64,000 bases of DNA from Syntrophobotulus glycolicus DSM 8271 (GCF_000190635.1 NC_015172.1:1736001-1800000); one strand, 5' to 3'; counted from the first letter of the stretch, positions 8,655-17,367 are shown. Numbers and translations are program-made. Notes: generated from the letters alone by a model not told the origin.

Positions 8655-8684
8655 GTAAGGCTTCTGATAAGCGCCTTATTTTTA
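8655..8684 (+). terminator. Probable Rho-independent terminator
   Basis: TAAGGC and GCCTTA pair around an 11-base loop, followed by TTTTT. It lies about 20 bases after the deacetylase stop. The stem is short, so strength is uncertain. Confidence 0.6.
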
Positions 8685-8836
8685 GATTAATTTGATCATA
8701 AATTATTTTTCCTATTCTCCGGAAATTTCTTAAAATCTACTGCTCGGTTTGCATAGCTGAAAAGAGACCTTAACCAGACATCTTATTGCCAAAATATTTT
8801 GAATTTGTGGTATGATAGATAATAAAAAGGGGGGTG

Positions 8837-9087
8837 TTGTAAAAGAAAATACTGCTTATATGGTGTTTGCAGCGCTTTATTAATATTGTGTTGTGGGTGC
8901 AACAGGTAAATCAGATCAAAACCGGATACATGGACAATAAGGCTTATTGGCCTGGATAAAAGAGCAGGGAGTGTATTTTATCAGAAATACTTCCCTGATG
9001 AAATTTTACGGATAGATTAACGATTATGATGAGTGGACCCAGATCGCGACTAAAGAAAAGAAAAGAGGATGTTTTTACTATGGCTAA
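8837..9087 (+). pseudogene. Decayed small lipoprotein gene
   Basis: I see coding traces in this stretch but no intact frame. A good ribosome site (AAAAAGGGGGG) precedes TTG, but codon 2 is a stop; the frame then reads KKILLIWCL, a typical lipoprotein start. A shift to the next frame gives ALLILCCGCNR, a lipobox with Cys. A second shift gives GKSDQNRIHGQ, a stop, then GLLAWIKEQGVYFIRN and TSLMKFYG, a stop, then INDYDEWTQIATKEKKRGC, ending at 9087. So at least two frameshifts and three internal stops. It overlaps the start of the next gene by 8 bases. The function of the ancestor is unknown. Confidence 0.5.
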
Positions 9088-9394
9088 ATATCATATTTTT
9101 GGGATTCGTAGAAATCAAAGTATGCCTGATATTGAATTTAAACTGTTAAAAGCTTTTGGTGATGATTTAACCCCTGAGCTTGAGGAAAAAGAAACCGGAA
9201 ATATTATTGTGTATAGAGCACTCAGATATGCTGTAAGTGAAGACTTCCGCATGACTTACGGGGATTTCGGAGACTATATTTTTATCAAAGAAACTGTTTT
9301 GGATATTATTAAAAACAAACTGAACATTGAAATCATCGGTACTGTCGAAGAAGAGGACATTCCAAAGAGGGCCGGCATTTTGGTTAAGCTCTAA
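9080..9394 (+). CDS. Conserved-looking hypothetical protein, 104 aa
   Basis: I do not recognise this soluble protein of 104 residues. It has a mixed alpha/beta pattern (KYHIFGIR, GNIIVYRALRYAVS, DYIFIKETVLDII), is rich in acidic residues, and has no signal peptide, membrane segment or metal motif. The start at 9080 is preferred over one 18 codons earlier because AAAAGAGGATG lies at proper distance. It is preceded by the decayed lipoprotein gene, with which it overlaps by 8 bases, so it may once have been translationally coupled to it. The tRNA-Leu promoter begins 15 bases after its stop. Confidence 0.7.
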   Translation: MAKYHIFGIRRNQSMPDIEFKLLKAFGDDLTPELEEKETGNIIVYRALRYAVSEDFRMTYGDFGDYIFIKETVLDIIKNKLNIEIIGTVEEEDIPKRAGILVKL

Positions 9395-9408
9395 ATTAAT
9401 AAATAGTG

Positions 9409-9437
9409 TTGACAATACGGTCTCATTTCAATATAAT
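9409..9437 (+). promoter_or_regulatory. Sigma-A promoter of tRNA-Leu
   Basis: TTGACA (9409-9414) and TATAAT (9432-9437) with a 17-base spacer, a perfect vegetative consensus, ending 14 bases before the tRNA 5' end. Confidence 0.92.
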
Positions 9438-9451
9438 GAATTTTGTCAAAC

Positions 9452-9538
9452 GCGGTCGTGGCGGAATTGGCAGACGCGCTAGTTTCAGGTACTAGTGGGA
9501 GCAATCTCGTGGAGGTTCAAGTCCTCTCGACCGCACCA
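9452..9538 (+). tRNA. tRNA-Leu (CAG)
   Basis: A complete class II tRNA with long variable arm. The acceptor stem GCGGTCG pairs with CGACCGC, followed by discriminator A and an encoded CCA. The anticodon loop TTCAGGT closed by CTAGT/ACTAG gives anticodon CAG, reading CUG. The T arm contains GGTTCAAGTCC. It has its own perfect promoter and terminator, so it is a single-gene unit. Confidence 0.96.
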
Positions 9539-9583
9539 AAATTTGTTTGAACCCCGCTGTTCATGCGGGTTTAAGAGTTTTTT

Positions 9584-9608
9584 GAACCGAGTTTTTCGGT
9601 TCTTTTTT
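9584..9608 (+). terminator. Rho-independent terminator after tRNA-Leu(CAG)
   Basis: GAACCGA and TCGGTTC form the stem and TTTTTT follows. A second, upstream hairpin (AACCCCGC/GCGGGTT, about 9549-9573) lies between tRNA and terminator. Confidence 0.85.
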
Positions 9609-9677
9609 CATACCCTATGGGAATCAAGGTACTTTCATATCCCTAACTAGATTCCTTTAAAATGAGGGGGAAAATAG

Positions 9678-9914
9678 ATGAATTTAAAGAGAATGGCCAT
9701 ATTTGCCGCACTTGTGATTGGCCTATCCTCTATCGGTTATTTTTGTTTAACAGGAGGCTTTTTTGCAAAGGATTCCGTGACTGAAAATAATCCTGATGAA
9801 ATGAAGAAGGTAATTGCAGAGGTATCCGACAAAAACAAAATGGAGGATATCACAATTTTTGAGTCAGAAGAGATTTCACAAGGGCTCGTGAGCAGGGAGA
9901 TACCTATCCGATAG
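9678..9914 (+). CDS. Small membrane-anchored hypothetical protein, 78 aa
   Basis: A 78-residue protein of unknown function. Residues 5-29 form a hydrophobic signal or anchor (MAIFAALVIGLSSIGYFCL). The remainder is a short, charged, extracytoplasmic tail (EMKKVIAEVSDKNKMEDIT) with no motif I recognise. The ATG has an AGGGGG site 10 bases upstream. A terminator overlaps its 3' end, so it is expressed alone. Confidence 0.6.
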   Translation: MNLKRMAIFAALVIGLSSIGYFCLTGGFFAKDSVTENNPDEMKKVIAEVSDKNKMEDITIFESEEISQGLVSREIPIR

Positions 9915-9932
9915 TTAATCTCTCTGTTTTTT
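9893..9932 (+). terminator. Terminator overlapping the end of the 78-aa gene
   Basis: CAGGGAGAT, inside the coding region, pairs with ATCTCTCTG just after the stop, followed by TTTTTTATTTTT. It probably separates the small gene from ubiX. Confidence 0.8.
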
Positions 9933-10006
9933 ATTTTTAAGTTCGAAGATTATGGTATATAATTGAAGAAATCAGTCAACATCTCCCTGTGGGTGGAGGA
10001 ATGAAA

Positions 10007-10567
10007 ATGAAAAATCGCTTTATTGTTGGCATTACAGGCGCCAGCGGTTCAATTTATGCGGATAAACTGATCAAGGTTCTGGTTGAAAAGGGTTATGAGG
10101 TTCACGTTGTCCTTACGGAAACGGGTCTGAAGGTTATGGAATATGAATGTGGGCGAAATGCTTTAACGTTCTCTGCCGGAGTGATTGTCCATTCCAACCA
10201 AGACCTCTTTGCCCCAATTGCCAGCGGTTCTTTCCGAAGCAAAGGGATGGTCGTTTTACCAAGCTCAATGAATACCCTTGGACACATTGCGGGAGGCACG
10301 GGCGACGGTCTTTTGTCCAGAGCAGCCCAGGTCATGCTGAAAGAAAGACGGCCTTTCATTGTTGTCCCCAGAGAGACTCCCTATACTATCATCAACATTG
10401 AAAATATGCTGAGGATAGCTAAGGCAGGAGGCGTGATTTTGCCGGCATCCCCAGGGTTTTATCATCATCCTGAATCAATGGGGGATTTAGTGGACTATAT
10501 CGTCGGCAAAATCCTGGATATTTTAAATATAGAGCATGATCTTTTTCAACGCTGGGGTGAAAAATAA
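10007..10567 (+). CDS. ubiX: Flavin prenyltransferase UbiX
   Basis: UbiX (Pad1/BsdB family), which attaches dimethylallyl phosphate to reduced FMN to form prenylated FMN, the cofactor of UbiD-type decarboxylases. The flavin-binding start VGITGASGSIYA, PSSMNTLGHIAGG (FMN contact and conserved Ser), the RRPFIVVPRETPY phosphate-binding segment and PASPGFYHHP are all present. The length of 186 residues matches the family. I choose the ATG at 10007 because GGTGGAGG is spaced correctly for it; a GTG six codons earlier would overlap the ribosome site. No UbiD gene lies in the window, so the client enzyme is elsewhere; menaquinone synthesis and aromatic-acid metabolism are both possible. Confidence 0.93.
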   Translation: MKNRFIVGITGASGSIYADKLIKVLVEKGYEVHVVLTETGLKVMEYECGRNALTFSAGVIVHSNQDLFAPIASGSFRSKGMVVLPSSMNTLGHIAGGTGDGLLSRAAQVMLKERRPFIVVPRETPYTIINIENMLRIAKAGGVILPASPGFYHHPESMGDLVDYIVGKILDILNIEHDLFQRWGEK

Positions 10568-10570
10568 AGC

Positions 10571-10600
10571 AGAGCGCTAAGCTCAATGGCTTAACGCTCT
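10571..10600 (+). terminator. Terminator between ubiX and the cupin gene
   Basis: AGAGCGCTAAGC pairs with GGCTTAACGCTCT with one mismatch. There is no clear U-run on either strand, but the position between convergent genes suggests a shared terminator. Confidence 0.6.
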
Positions 10601-10617
10601 GGAAGTATCTTCATCGA

Positions 10618-10965
10618 TTATTTTTCTCCCTCTTCAGGAACGATACAAATAAAGGTAAAGGGCTCCTCGCTGATATTGCGGAACTGGTGCAGTTTTCCTC
10701 CCGGAACATAGGCAAAACCGCCGGCTTCTACAACATGATCTTGCCCGTCAAGATGACATTGACCTTTACCGCTGAGGATATAGTTAATGTGCGGCCAAGG
10801 ATGAGTATGTCTCGGAGTACAGCCGCCCTCTCCAAGTTCAAAGACTCTTAAACAATATCCGTCCCAGCCGTTTTCAGGAGATACCAGTACCTTTTTCACA
10901 GCATTTTTGATTTCCGGGGTGTCAATTTTTATTCCTTGAATGTCTTTAAGATTAGAAATAATCAT
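10618..10965 (-). CDS. Cupin-domain protein
   Basis: A single-domain cupin of 115 residues. Cupin motif 1 is seen around residues 50-70 (GCTPRHTHPWPHINYILSG) with metal-binding His residues, and motif 2 around 85-100 (GGFAYVPGGKLHQFRN) with the final His. Such proteins are metal-dependent enzymes or small-molecule sensors; the sequence alone does not tell which. It is convergent with ubiX and stands alone. The start has AAGGAGTGATGA ahead of it. Confidence 0.82.
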   Translation of the reverse strand: MIISNLKDIQGIKIDTPEIKNAVKKVLVSPENGWDGYCLRVFELGEGGCTPRHTHPWPHINYILSGKGQCHLDGQDHVVEAGGFAYVPGGKLHQFRNISEEPFTFICIVPEEGEK

Positions 10966-11046
10966 TTCATCACTCCTTAATGTTTACCGCATAATTGAAC
11001 TCAGTTCCATTATAGCTATTCTGGGGGAGATTGACTATAAAATATA

Positions 11047-11074
11047 TTTACAATAGATAGAACAGGAGTATAAT
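11047..11074 (+). promoter_or_regulatory. Sigma-A promoter of lepB operon
   Basis: TTTACA (11047-11052), a 16-base spacer and TATAAT (11069-11074), 60 bases before the lepB start. Confidence 0.65.
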
Positions 11075-11133
11075 CAACATAGGAAAGAATCAAACGGAAA
11101 AAAGTACCAATACAACTGATGGAAGGAAAGCAT

Positions 11134-11694
11134 ATGAACAAAATCGTTAAAACAGTGATTGAATGGATCGTTATTATCGGTATCGCTTTTGGGTTGTCTA
11201 TTCTGATCAGAAATTTTGTGGTTGATACAAGGATTGTGCCTACCGGATCAATGCTACCCACAATTCAGGAGCAGGACAGACTGATCGTGGACCGTTTATT
11301 TTATCAGTTCCAGACACTGGGCAGGGGAGATGTCATCGTGTTCAAAGCGCCGGAAAAGTCCGGGAGTAGCGAAGATCTGGTCAAGAGAATAATCGGGTTG
11401 CCCGGAGAAAAGGTTCAGATTAAAAACAGTAAGGTTTATATTAATGAGGCAGAGCTCAAGGAGCCTTATGTTCACAATATCGCTGATTATGAATACGGGC
11501 CGGTAACCGTTCCGGCGAACAGTTATTTAGTTTTGGGAGATAACAGGTCTGAAAGTTATGACAGTCATAAATGGGGGTTTTTACCCGCTGAAAATATCTT
11601 AGGTAAAGTATTGATCAGATATTGGCCGTTAAATACAATAGGGCCGCTTGAAGGGCCGCCGGCTGATTATTTGAGTGCCAAGGAACAATCATAA
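11134..11694 (+). CDS. lepB: Signal peptidase I
   Basis: An active-looking type I signal peptidase of 186 residues, which removes signal peptides from exported preproteins at the outer membrane face. A single N-terminal membrane anchor (residues 8-26) precedes the catalytic Ser39 in PTGSMLPT and Lys84 in LVKRIIGLPGE, the Ser/Lys dyad of family S26. The C-terminal box LVLGDNRSESYDSH is canonical. The start at 11134 has GGAAGGAAAG ahead of it. The DUF815 ATPase starts 12 bases downstream. A second S26 homologue at 47128-47652 lacks the serine, so this is probably the functional enzyme of the two. Confidence 0.94.
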   Translation: MNKIVKTVIEWIVIIGIAFGLSILIRNFVVDTRIVPTGSMLPTIQEQDRLIVDRLFYQFQTLGRGDVIVFKAPEKSGSSEDLVKRIIGLPGEKVQIKNSKVYINEAELKEPYVHNIADYEYGPVTVPANSYLVLGDNRSESYDSHKWGFLPAENILGKVLIRYWPLNTIGPLEGPPADYLSAKEQS

Positions 11695-11706
11695 GGAAAG
11701 TGGATA

Positions 11707-13122
11707 ATGCTCATGAATGTGATTCATCATTTGGGTGCAAGCACTCAATTTACTGATCGGTACAAAAGATTAGAACTGTCTATGAACAGCCTGACGGTTT
11801 TTATGGATATTGCCAAGGATCCTGTTGTAAAAAAATTCAAGAGGCTTCTGCACAGCCTTGCCCGGAAAAAGCCTGACCAGGAAGAAATTCTTCTGTCTTA
11901 TTTTGCTTTTTTAAACTCACTGGCAGAAAACAGCTGGCGGGATTATCTTGTGGAAACGCTTCTGCGGACGGCCAATTTTTTTGCGGAGGCCGTCGCTGAA
12001 AAGGATGTGACAAAAATCTCGCTTTCCCTGCAAACTAAGGCCGGACGGGATATGGAAATTATTCAGGAAGCCGCTGGTCTATCTTCCCAGGAGATAATCG
12101 AATACGTAAAAGCCAGCTTGGCTGAACAGTTTTCGGACAGGCAAAATCAAATCTTTGAAGGGCATATTTATCCCGAGAACTGGCCTGTTTGGGACAATGC
12201 CATCAACTGCGACTTTCAGGAACAAAGTAAAGAAGCCCCGGCTATGCGGTGGCTGAATAAAGAAAAAGCGGCTTTGAAAAGGGAGTTTTTAGGGGCGAGT
12301 AGATGGAGCAGTATTCTGGACAAGCTTGCTGCTTATTATGCCAAAGTGGGCTGGGGTATTTTCAGCAAATACATGGTATTTCATTTTAATGAGCAAACCG
12401 CGGGAAAACTGGAGGGAATTGCCAAGCCTGATCCGGTCATTTTAAATCAATTGATCGCCCAAGAGAGAGAACAGAAGATTATTTTGGACAATACCGAATA
12501 TTTTTTAAGAGGATATCGGGCAAATAATATAATTCTCTATGGGAACAGGGGAACAGGGAAATCATCTTTAGTTAAGGCATTGCAGAATGAGTATCCTGAC
12601 AGAAAGCTGAGAATTGTTCAGCTTAAGAAAAATCAGATCGGATATTTCCCTGAGTTTGTTCAACTATTGGCAGGGTTTCCTTATAAATTTATTGTCTTTA
12701 TCGATGATTTGTCCTTCGATAACCTGGAACAGGATTATAAAAATCTTAAGTCCTTGCTTGAAGGAGGAGTTGAAGCCCGTCCCGATAATGTTCTTATTTA
12801 TGCGACATCCAACCGCAGGCATCTTGTCAGGGAAACCTTCGATGAGAGATCAGGAGATGAGGTCCATGTACAGGATAATATTGAAGAAAAGCTTTCTTTG
12901 GCCGATCGGTTCGGTATTACAGTGACATTCCTTTCTCCTGATCAAAGCAGCTACCTGCGGATTGTCGAAGGATTAGCGGAGCAGGAGGGTATTTCCATCC
13001 CCAAAGAAGCATTAAGACAAAAAGCGCTCCAGTGGGTCATGATGCACAATGGGCGGTCAGGTCGAACGGCCAGGCAGTTTCTTGACCATCTTCAGGGTGA
13101 ATTGGACATCAAAAAAGAATGA
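11707..13122 (+). CDS. DUF815-family AAA ATPase
   Basis: A 471-residue ATP-binding protein of the DUF815 family. The N-terminal 260 residues are helical and of unknown role; the C-terminal half is an AAA+ module with Walker A GNRGTGKSS at residues 279-287, Walker B FIVFIDDLSF near 330, and ATSNRRHLV as a sensor-like segment. The lid contains GRTARQFLDHL. Proteins of this kind are widespread in Firmicutes without a settled function. The start follows AAGGAAAGTGG; a second ATG lies two codons in. It is co-directional and nearly adjacent to lepB, so co-transcribed with signal peptidase, though a functional link is not established. Confidence 0.85.
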   Translation: MLMNVIHHLGASTQFTDRYKRLELSMNSLTVFMDIAKDPVVKKFKRLLHSLARKKPDQEEILLSYFAFLNSLAENSWRDYLVETLLRTANFFAEAVAEKDVTKISLSLQTKAGRDMEIIQEAAGLSSQEIIEYVKASLAEQFSDRQNQIFEGHIYPENWPVWDNAINCDFQEQSKEAPAMRWLNKEKAALKREFLGASRWSSILDKLAAYYAKVGWGIFSKYMVFHFNEQTAGKLEGIAKPDPVILNQLIAQEREQKIILDNTEYFLRGYRANNIILYGNRGTGKSSLVKALQNEYPDRKLRIVQLKKNQIGYFPEFVQLLAGFPYKFIVFIDDLSFDNLEQDYKNLKSLLEGGVEARPDNVLIYATSNRRHLVRETFDERSGDEVHVQDNIEEKLSLADRFGITVTFLSPDQSSYLRIVEGLAEQEGISIPKEALRQKALQWVMMHNGRSGRTARQFLDHLQGELDIKKE

Positions 13123-13135
13123 AGCAAGAGGGCCT

Positions 13136-14230
13136 TTAATTCAATTTTTCCTTAAGAAAAGTCAAGATATCCAAAGCTTTGGGAGGACAACCGGTTAAAC
13201 TGAGGCTGCAGCCGGAAGCACATGATCCGATCCCCAGGCCGTCCAGTTTCTTTTGTTTGAATCCCTGTCCGATCTTAATCCGCTGTGTAAGCTTGGACAA
13301 CCTTCTTTCCTCTTCCAGTCTGCACAGAGCATGGATAAGACTGCCGGTACAGGCGGAACAGGCTTCTGATTCATCGATATACTGCATTAGCTTTTTGGCC
13401 TTGGTACCCGGCTTGTACGTACCCAGGCTTTTATGATTTGTTCCATATTCAAAAATGTTGGCCTGCTCAAAATGCGGATTGCCAATCTTCAGTTTTTCGG
13501 CTATGTCCAAGTAATCAATATCAGTTTTGGAATATCCGATTAATGAGGCACAATAACAATCTGTCAGGAGAATGTCTTGCCCGGCAATAATTCTGTCCAT
13601 CTCAACCGGATTGCCGCCTTCCTCAAAGGTCAGGTCTCCATTGAGGGCATCAATGATATTCAAGTCCGGCCGCAGCAGTTTGGCAAGATAGGCAATAGGC
13701 TTATGGAGTCCTAAAGCATGGAAGCGTCTTTTTTCACTGTCCGGGATACATCCTTTGAGGTTTTTCAAGGCACAGGTGAACTGAGTCTGACAATGAGCTT
13801 TTAACACCGGGATGTTAATCAAATAATCTGTATTGAGCGCCCGTTCACAGATTTTCAGGTTGAGATCGCCAAAGCTGAGTGTTTTATATGAATCATCTTT
13901 CAGGTCATAGAGCGGTACCTGGTATTTGCGGGATAACTCTTCATATCCGCAAACCTTAAAGGCCCGGACGGTACTGTCACCAACCCAGGAGCCTTCAATA
14001 ACAGAAATATTCCGGCAGCCATTATCCCGAAGGTAGCGGATCAGGCCTTCAACGATTAACGGTGAGGTGGTTGCTCCTTCCCGGGCCGGTTTTGCCACGA
14101 CAAGATTTGGCTTGAGCGCAATTTGCATATTGGGGTCAAGCTCAGCCGCCAACTGAATTTTGTCCATCAAGATTTGAATCATTTCCAAGGGGTTTTTACC
14201 ATAAATGACATGCAGCTCGTTTTTATTCAT
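13136..14230 (-). CDS. DUF362 domain protein with Cys-rich C-terminus
   Basis: A 364-residue DUF362 protein. The family core is clear: KPNLVVAKPAREGATTSP near residues 44-61, then LINIPVLKAHCQTQFTCALKN and LKGCIPDSEKR. Instead of the usual twin ferredoxin CxxCxxC repeats, the C-terminus shows CSACTGSLIHALC (about residues 291-303) and CASGCSLSLTGCPPKAL (about 337-353). These Cys sets could hold an iron-sulfur cluster, but the spacing is not that of a ferredoxin. DUF362 proteins are found near redox systems; the reaction here is unknown. It is convergent with the DUF815 gene and divergent from the GGDEF gene. Confidence 0.82.
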   Translation of the reverse strand: MNKNELHVIYGKNPLEMIQILMDKIQLAAELDPNMQIALKPNLVVAKPAREGATTSPLIVEGLIRYLRDNGCRNISVIEGSWVGDSTVRAFKVCGYEELSRKYQVPLYDLKDDSYKTLSFGDLNLKICERALNTDYLINIPVLKAHCQTQFTCALKNLKGCIPDSEKRRFHALGLHKPIAYLAKLLRPDLNIIDALNGDLTFEEGGNPVEMDRIIAGQDILLTDCYCASLIGYSKTDIDYLDIAEKLKIGNPHFEQANIFEYGTNHKSLGTYKPGTKAKKLMQYIDESEACSACTGSLIHALCRLEEERRLSKLTQRIKIGQGFKQKKLDGLGIGSCASGCSLSLTGCPPKALDILTFLKEKLN

Positions 14231-14397
14231 GTGAGGATCTCCTTAAGGAAATTGTATGATTTAGAAATATTTTGGGCGATATTACAATTTTATGAAAAAA
14301 TAGCTGTTATTGATTGTTTGAATAATAAGATTGTACTACAATAGAATGAAAGAATAAATAAGAATAGTTCATCATGTAATTATTCTGGGAGATTAAG

Positions 14398-16434
14398 ATG
14401 CACCTGCAAGAATTATCAAGCAATAATACCATACTCAATGAACTTTCTGATGAAGAACTTATCGGGAAATATCATCATTTTGGAGATATTGTTTTTAAAA
14501 TATCCAGTGGTTTTGATCAATTTGCTCTTGACCAGTATGAAGCACATATGAACTGGTCTTTAGAAAAAATAGGAGAGTACTTTGAAGCTGACCGGGCTTT
14601 TCTTTACCAGTATACTGAGGATGGGAACACTCTGAGCTTATCGACTAAATGGTGCAAATTTCCGATTGAGTCCAGAATAGTCCATTATCAGGACCTGAGC
14701 GCGGAAAAACATGGGTGGCTGTTTTCAAAGATCAATCAAGGTAATCGTCATTTTATTTTCATTGATGATCTTGATGCGCTTCCGCCCGAGGCCCATCAGG
14801 AAAAAGAAATGTTCAGGGAGAATAATACAAGATCTTTTTTTGCTGTTGTTCTACGGATGCAAAACAAGTCAATTGGCTTAATGGGACTGGAAACAGTCCG
14901 TAAAAAATGTATGTGGACGAAACACCATTTGGCGCTTTTTGGTATAGCTTCCGGCGTTTTTGCCCAGGCCCTGGGGAAGAAATGGTCGGCGAAAAAGCTA
15001 TTAAGTGAAACGGATTTAATGAGTGTAACCTTAAATACCCTGCAGGAAGCAGTGATCACGACCAATCCCGATCTAGAAATCATAATGTTAAACCGGGCGG
15101 CCGAGAAAATAACCGGTCTGGTTGAAAAATGCGCGCTCCATAAAAAGATCACGAAAGTCCTGCAGATTTCTCCCGAAAAAAGAAAAAAATTCAGGAATAT
15201 CTGGGAAGACCTCGAAGCGGGAGCAGACTTGATGGAAATTGAGGATTTGGTTTTAACAGATAAATGGCAAAACAACAAAAGTATTTCCTTAAGTGTATCT
15301 TCTATCTTAAATCAAGAGGAGATTATTGGCAGAGTATTTGTGATTAAAGATATCACCGTCCGCAAGAGAAGTGAAGAAGAAATCAGAAGCCTCGGTTACT
15401 ATGACGGTTTGACCGGTCTTTACAATCGGGCTTTTTTCGAGATGGAATTATTAAAATACAATAGTCCATCGTTTTTGCCTCTGAGTATCGTTATTGCCGA
15501 TTGCAACGGATTAAAAATTGTCAATGATGCCTTCGGACATGAAGAGGGGGACCGCCTTCTCTGCAAAACGGCGCAGATCATCAAAGATTCCTGCCGCAAA
15601 GACGATATTGTAGCAAGAATCGGCGGTGATGAATTTGCGATCATTCTCCCCGGAATCGGAAAAGCGGATGTGGAGAAAAGAATTGTCGAACGGATCAAAA
15701 AAGTCTGTGTCCAAGAAAAAAACCTGGTCGTTTCACCAAGCTTGGCTATGGGTATCGCAACAAAGGAACGGCCTCAGGAAGATATTAATGTGATCCGGCG
15801 TAAAGCCGAAGATTATATGTACAGCATTAAACTGACTGAAAATAAAAGCATGCGCAGCTCCATGCTGATGTCTCTGCGTAAAAGCCTGGAAGAGAGAACA
15901 CATGAGACCGAGGATCATGCCAGCAGGATGCGCACCTTATCCACTGAGCTCGGGAAAAAAATCGGTCTTAATGAAGCCCAAATGACGGAAATCGCTTTAT
16001 TGGCCTTACTTCACGATATTGGGAAAATTTCGACACCCAGTGATATCCTCAATAAGCCGGGGAAATTGAATGATGATGAATGGGCCATCATGAAAAAACA
16101 CAGTGAGGCAGGATACCGAATCGCCGTTTCTTCGCCCGAGCTGGCCTTTATCGCGGATTATATCTTAGGGCATCATGAAAGATGGGACGGAAAAGGCTAT
16201 CCGGAAGGGCTGAAAAGGTATCAGATTCCGCTGCCTTCAAGAATGATTGCTGTTGTTGACGCTTATGACGCGATGACCAATAATCGCAGTTACAAAAAAG
16301 TTTTAAGCAAAGAAGAGGCGATCGAAGAACTGAACCGAAATGCGGGAACCCAATTTGATCCGGCTATCGTCAATGCCTTTATTCAGATGCTTAAAGCACA
16401 AAATGAGGAAAACAGTGTAAAGAGTAAGCTTTAA
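14398..16434 (+). CDS. GAF-PAS-GGDEF-HD-GYP signalling protein
   Basis: A 678-residue cytoplasmic cyclic-di-GMP protein. Domains in order: GAF (about 45-200), PAS (about 205-325, with TVRKRSEEEI at its end), GGDEF (about 330-490) and HD-GYP (about 500-670). The GGDEF active motif is intact at residues 409-413 (RIGGDEF), so it could make cyclic-di-GMP. The phosphodiesterase half has HD at 539-540 and HHERWDGKGYP from 592, also intact. The protein may therefore both make and break the messenger, switched by ligands bound to GAF or PAS. No membrane segments. It has its own promoter region, divergent from the DUF362 gene. Confidence 0.92.
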   Translation: MHLQELSSNNTILNELSDEELIGKYHHFGDIVFKISSGFDQFALDQYEAHMNWSLEKIGEYFEADRAFLYQYTEDGNTLSLSTKWCKFPIESRIVHYQDLSAEKHGWLFSKINQGNRHFIFIDDLDALPPEAHQEKEMFRENNTRSFFAVVLRMQNKSIGLMGLETVRKKCMWTKHHLALFGIASGVFAQALGKKWSAKKLLSETDLMSVTLNTLQEAVITTNPDLEIIMLNRAAEKITGLVEKCALHKKITKVLQISPEKRKKFRNIWEDLEAGADLMEIEDLVLTDKWQNNKSISLSVSSILNQEEIIGRVFVIKDITVRKRSEEEIRSLGYYDGLTGLYNRAFFEMELLKYNSPSFLPLSIVIADCNGLKIVNDAFGHEEGDRLLCKTAQIIKDSCRKDDIVARIGGDEFAIILPGIGKADVEKRIVERIKKVCVQEKNLVVSPSLAMGIATKERPQEDINVIRRKAEDYMYSIKLTENKSMRSSMLMSLRKSLEERTHETEDHASRMRTLSTELGKKIGLNEAQMTEIALLALLHDIGKISTPSDILNKPGKLNDDEWAIMKKHSEAGYRIAVSSPELAFIADYILGHHERWDGKGYPEGLKRYQIPLPSRMIAVVDAYDAMTNNRSYKKVLSKEEAIEELNRNAGTQFDPAIVNAFIQMLKAQNEENSVKSKL

Positions 16435-16467
16435 CCACAGGAAAGAGAGTAGGTTTTTCTCTTCATT

Positions 16468-17367
16468 CTATATTTTTGGCATCAGTGAAGCCATGTCCGC
16501 AGGGAGAGGGGCTTCAATTTTTATTGGCTGTCCGGAAATGGGGTGGATAAAAGAGTAATGAAATGCATGCAGCGCCTGCCGTGCAATCAGTTCAGTCTGG
16601 CCCCCGTAAAGATCATCCCCCACCAGAGAATGGCCGATGGCTTGGCAGTGGGCTCTGATTTGATGGGTGCGTCCGGTTACAAGAGTAAATTCAAGCAGAG
16701 AATAGTACGGGTATTCTTCCAGAACTTTATACAGGGTCAGGGATTGTTGTCCGTCAGGATGGGTCTCACGGACAATTCTGCTGTCGGGAGCAAGACGGAG
16801 AGGCAGGGCAATCTCTCCAGCGGATGATTTTAGATGACCGTGAACAAGGCCAAGATATTTTTTCCCCACAAGATGATGTTGGGACATCCAGGCCAGTTGT
16901 TGATGGGCATATCTGTTTTTCGCAATCATGACAATCCCGGAAGTATTTCTGTCTATGCGGGAAATCGGTCTGAAAGGCAGGGAAAGACCGTTCTTTTTCC
17001 AATAGCCGGTGACGGCATTGGCCAGTGTTCCTGAACGATAGACAGAGGTGGGATGAACAACCTGCCCGGCGGGTTTATTTACGGCCAGTAAAATTTTGTC
17101 TTCAAATAACAGGTCAAGATCCGCATCTTCAGGGCTTACGGAAACATCTTCTTCTTCTGCAAAGTCTATGGTTAAGGTTTGCCCGGACCGGCCTCTTATA
17201 TTTAAATAAGAAAACTTCCCATCAAGCCAAACATGCTCGCCGGTCTTTAATTTTTGAATGAGTTTGCGGGAAAAATGAAATTGACGCCGCAGGATTTCTT
17301 CTAATTTTCTGTTTTCGTCATTCTCGGTTAAACAATAGATGAAACGGTCTTGGTCTTTTTCTGGCAT
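16468..17367 (-). CDS. RluA-family pseudouridine synthase
   Basis: A 299-residue RNA pseudouridine synthase of the RluA/RluD type, which isomerises specific uridines in rRNA or tRNA. An N-terminal S4-like RNA-binding part (residues 20-75) precedes the catalytic domain with RIDRNTSGIVMIAK, where Asp139 is the catalytic residue. VNKPAGQVVHP and GRTHQIRAH are further signatures. RNA target position cannot be assigned. The ATG has a GGAGAT site. It is convergent with the GGDEF gene and divergent from the aminopeptidase operon. Confidence 0.93.
   Translation of the reverse strand: MPEKDQDRFIYCLTENDENRKLEEILRRQFHFSRKLIQKLKTGEHVWLDGKFSYLNIRGRSGQTLTIDFAEEEDVSVSPEDADLDLLFEDKILLAVNKPAGQVVHPTSVYRSGTLANAVTGYWKKNGLSLPFRPISRIDRNTSGIVMIAKNRYAHQQLAWMSQHHLVGKKYLGLVHGHLKSSAGEIALPLRLAPDSRIVRETHPDGQQSLTLYKVLEEYPYYSLLEFTLVTGRTHQIRAHCQAIGHSLVGDDLYGGQTELIARQALHAFHYSFIHPISGQPIKIEAPLPADMASLMPKI

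Noticed and set aside
8965-8996. Inverted repeat CAGGGA..TATTT / AAATA..TCCCTG taken as a terminator
   Set aside because: No U-run follows, and the bases are part of the decayed lipoprotein reading frame, which explains the sequence as well.
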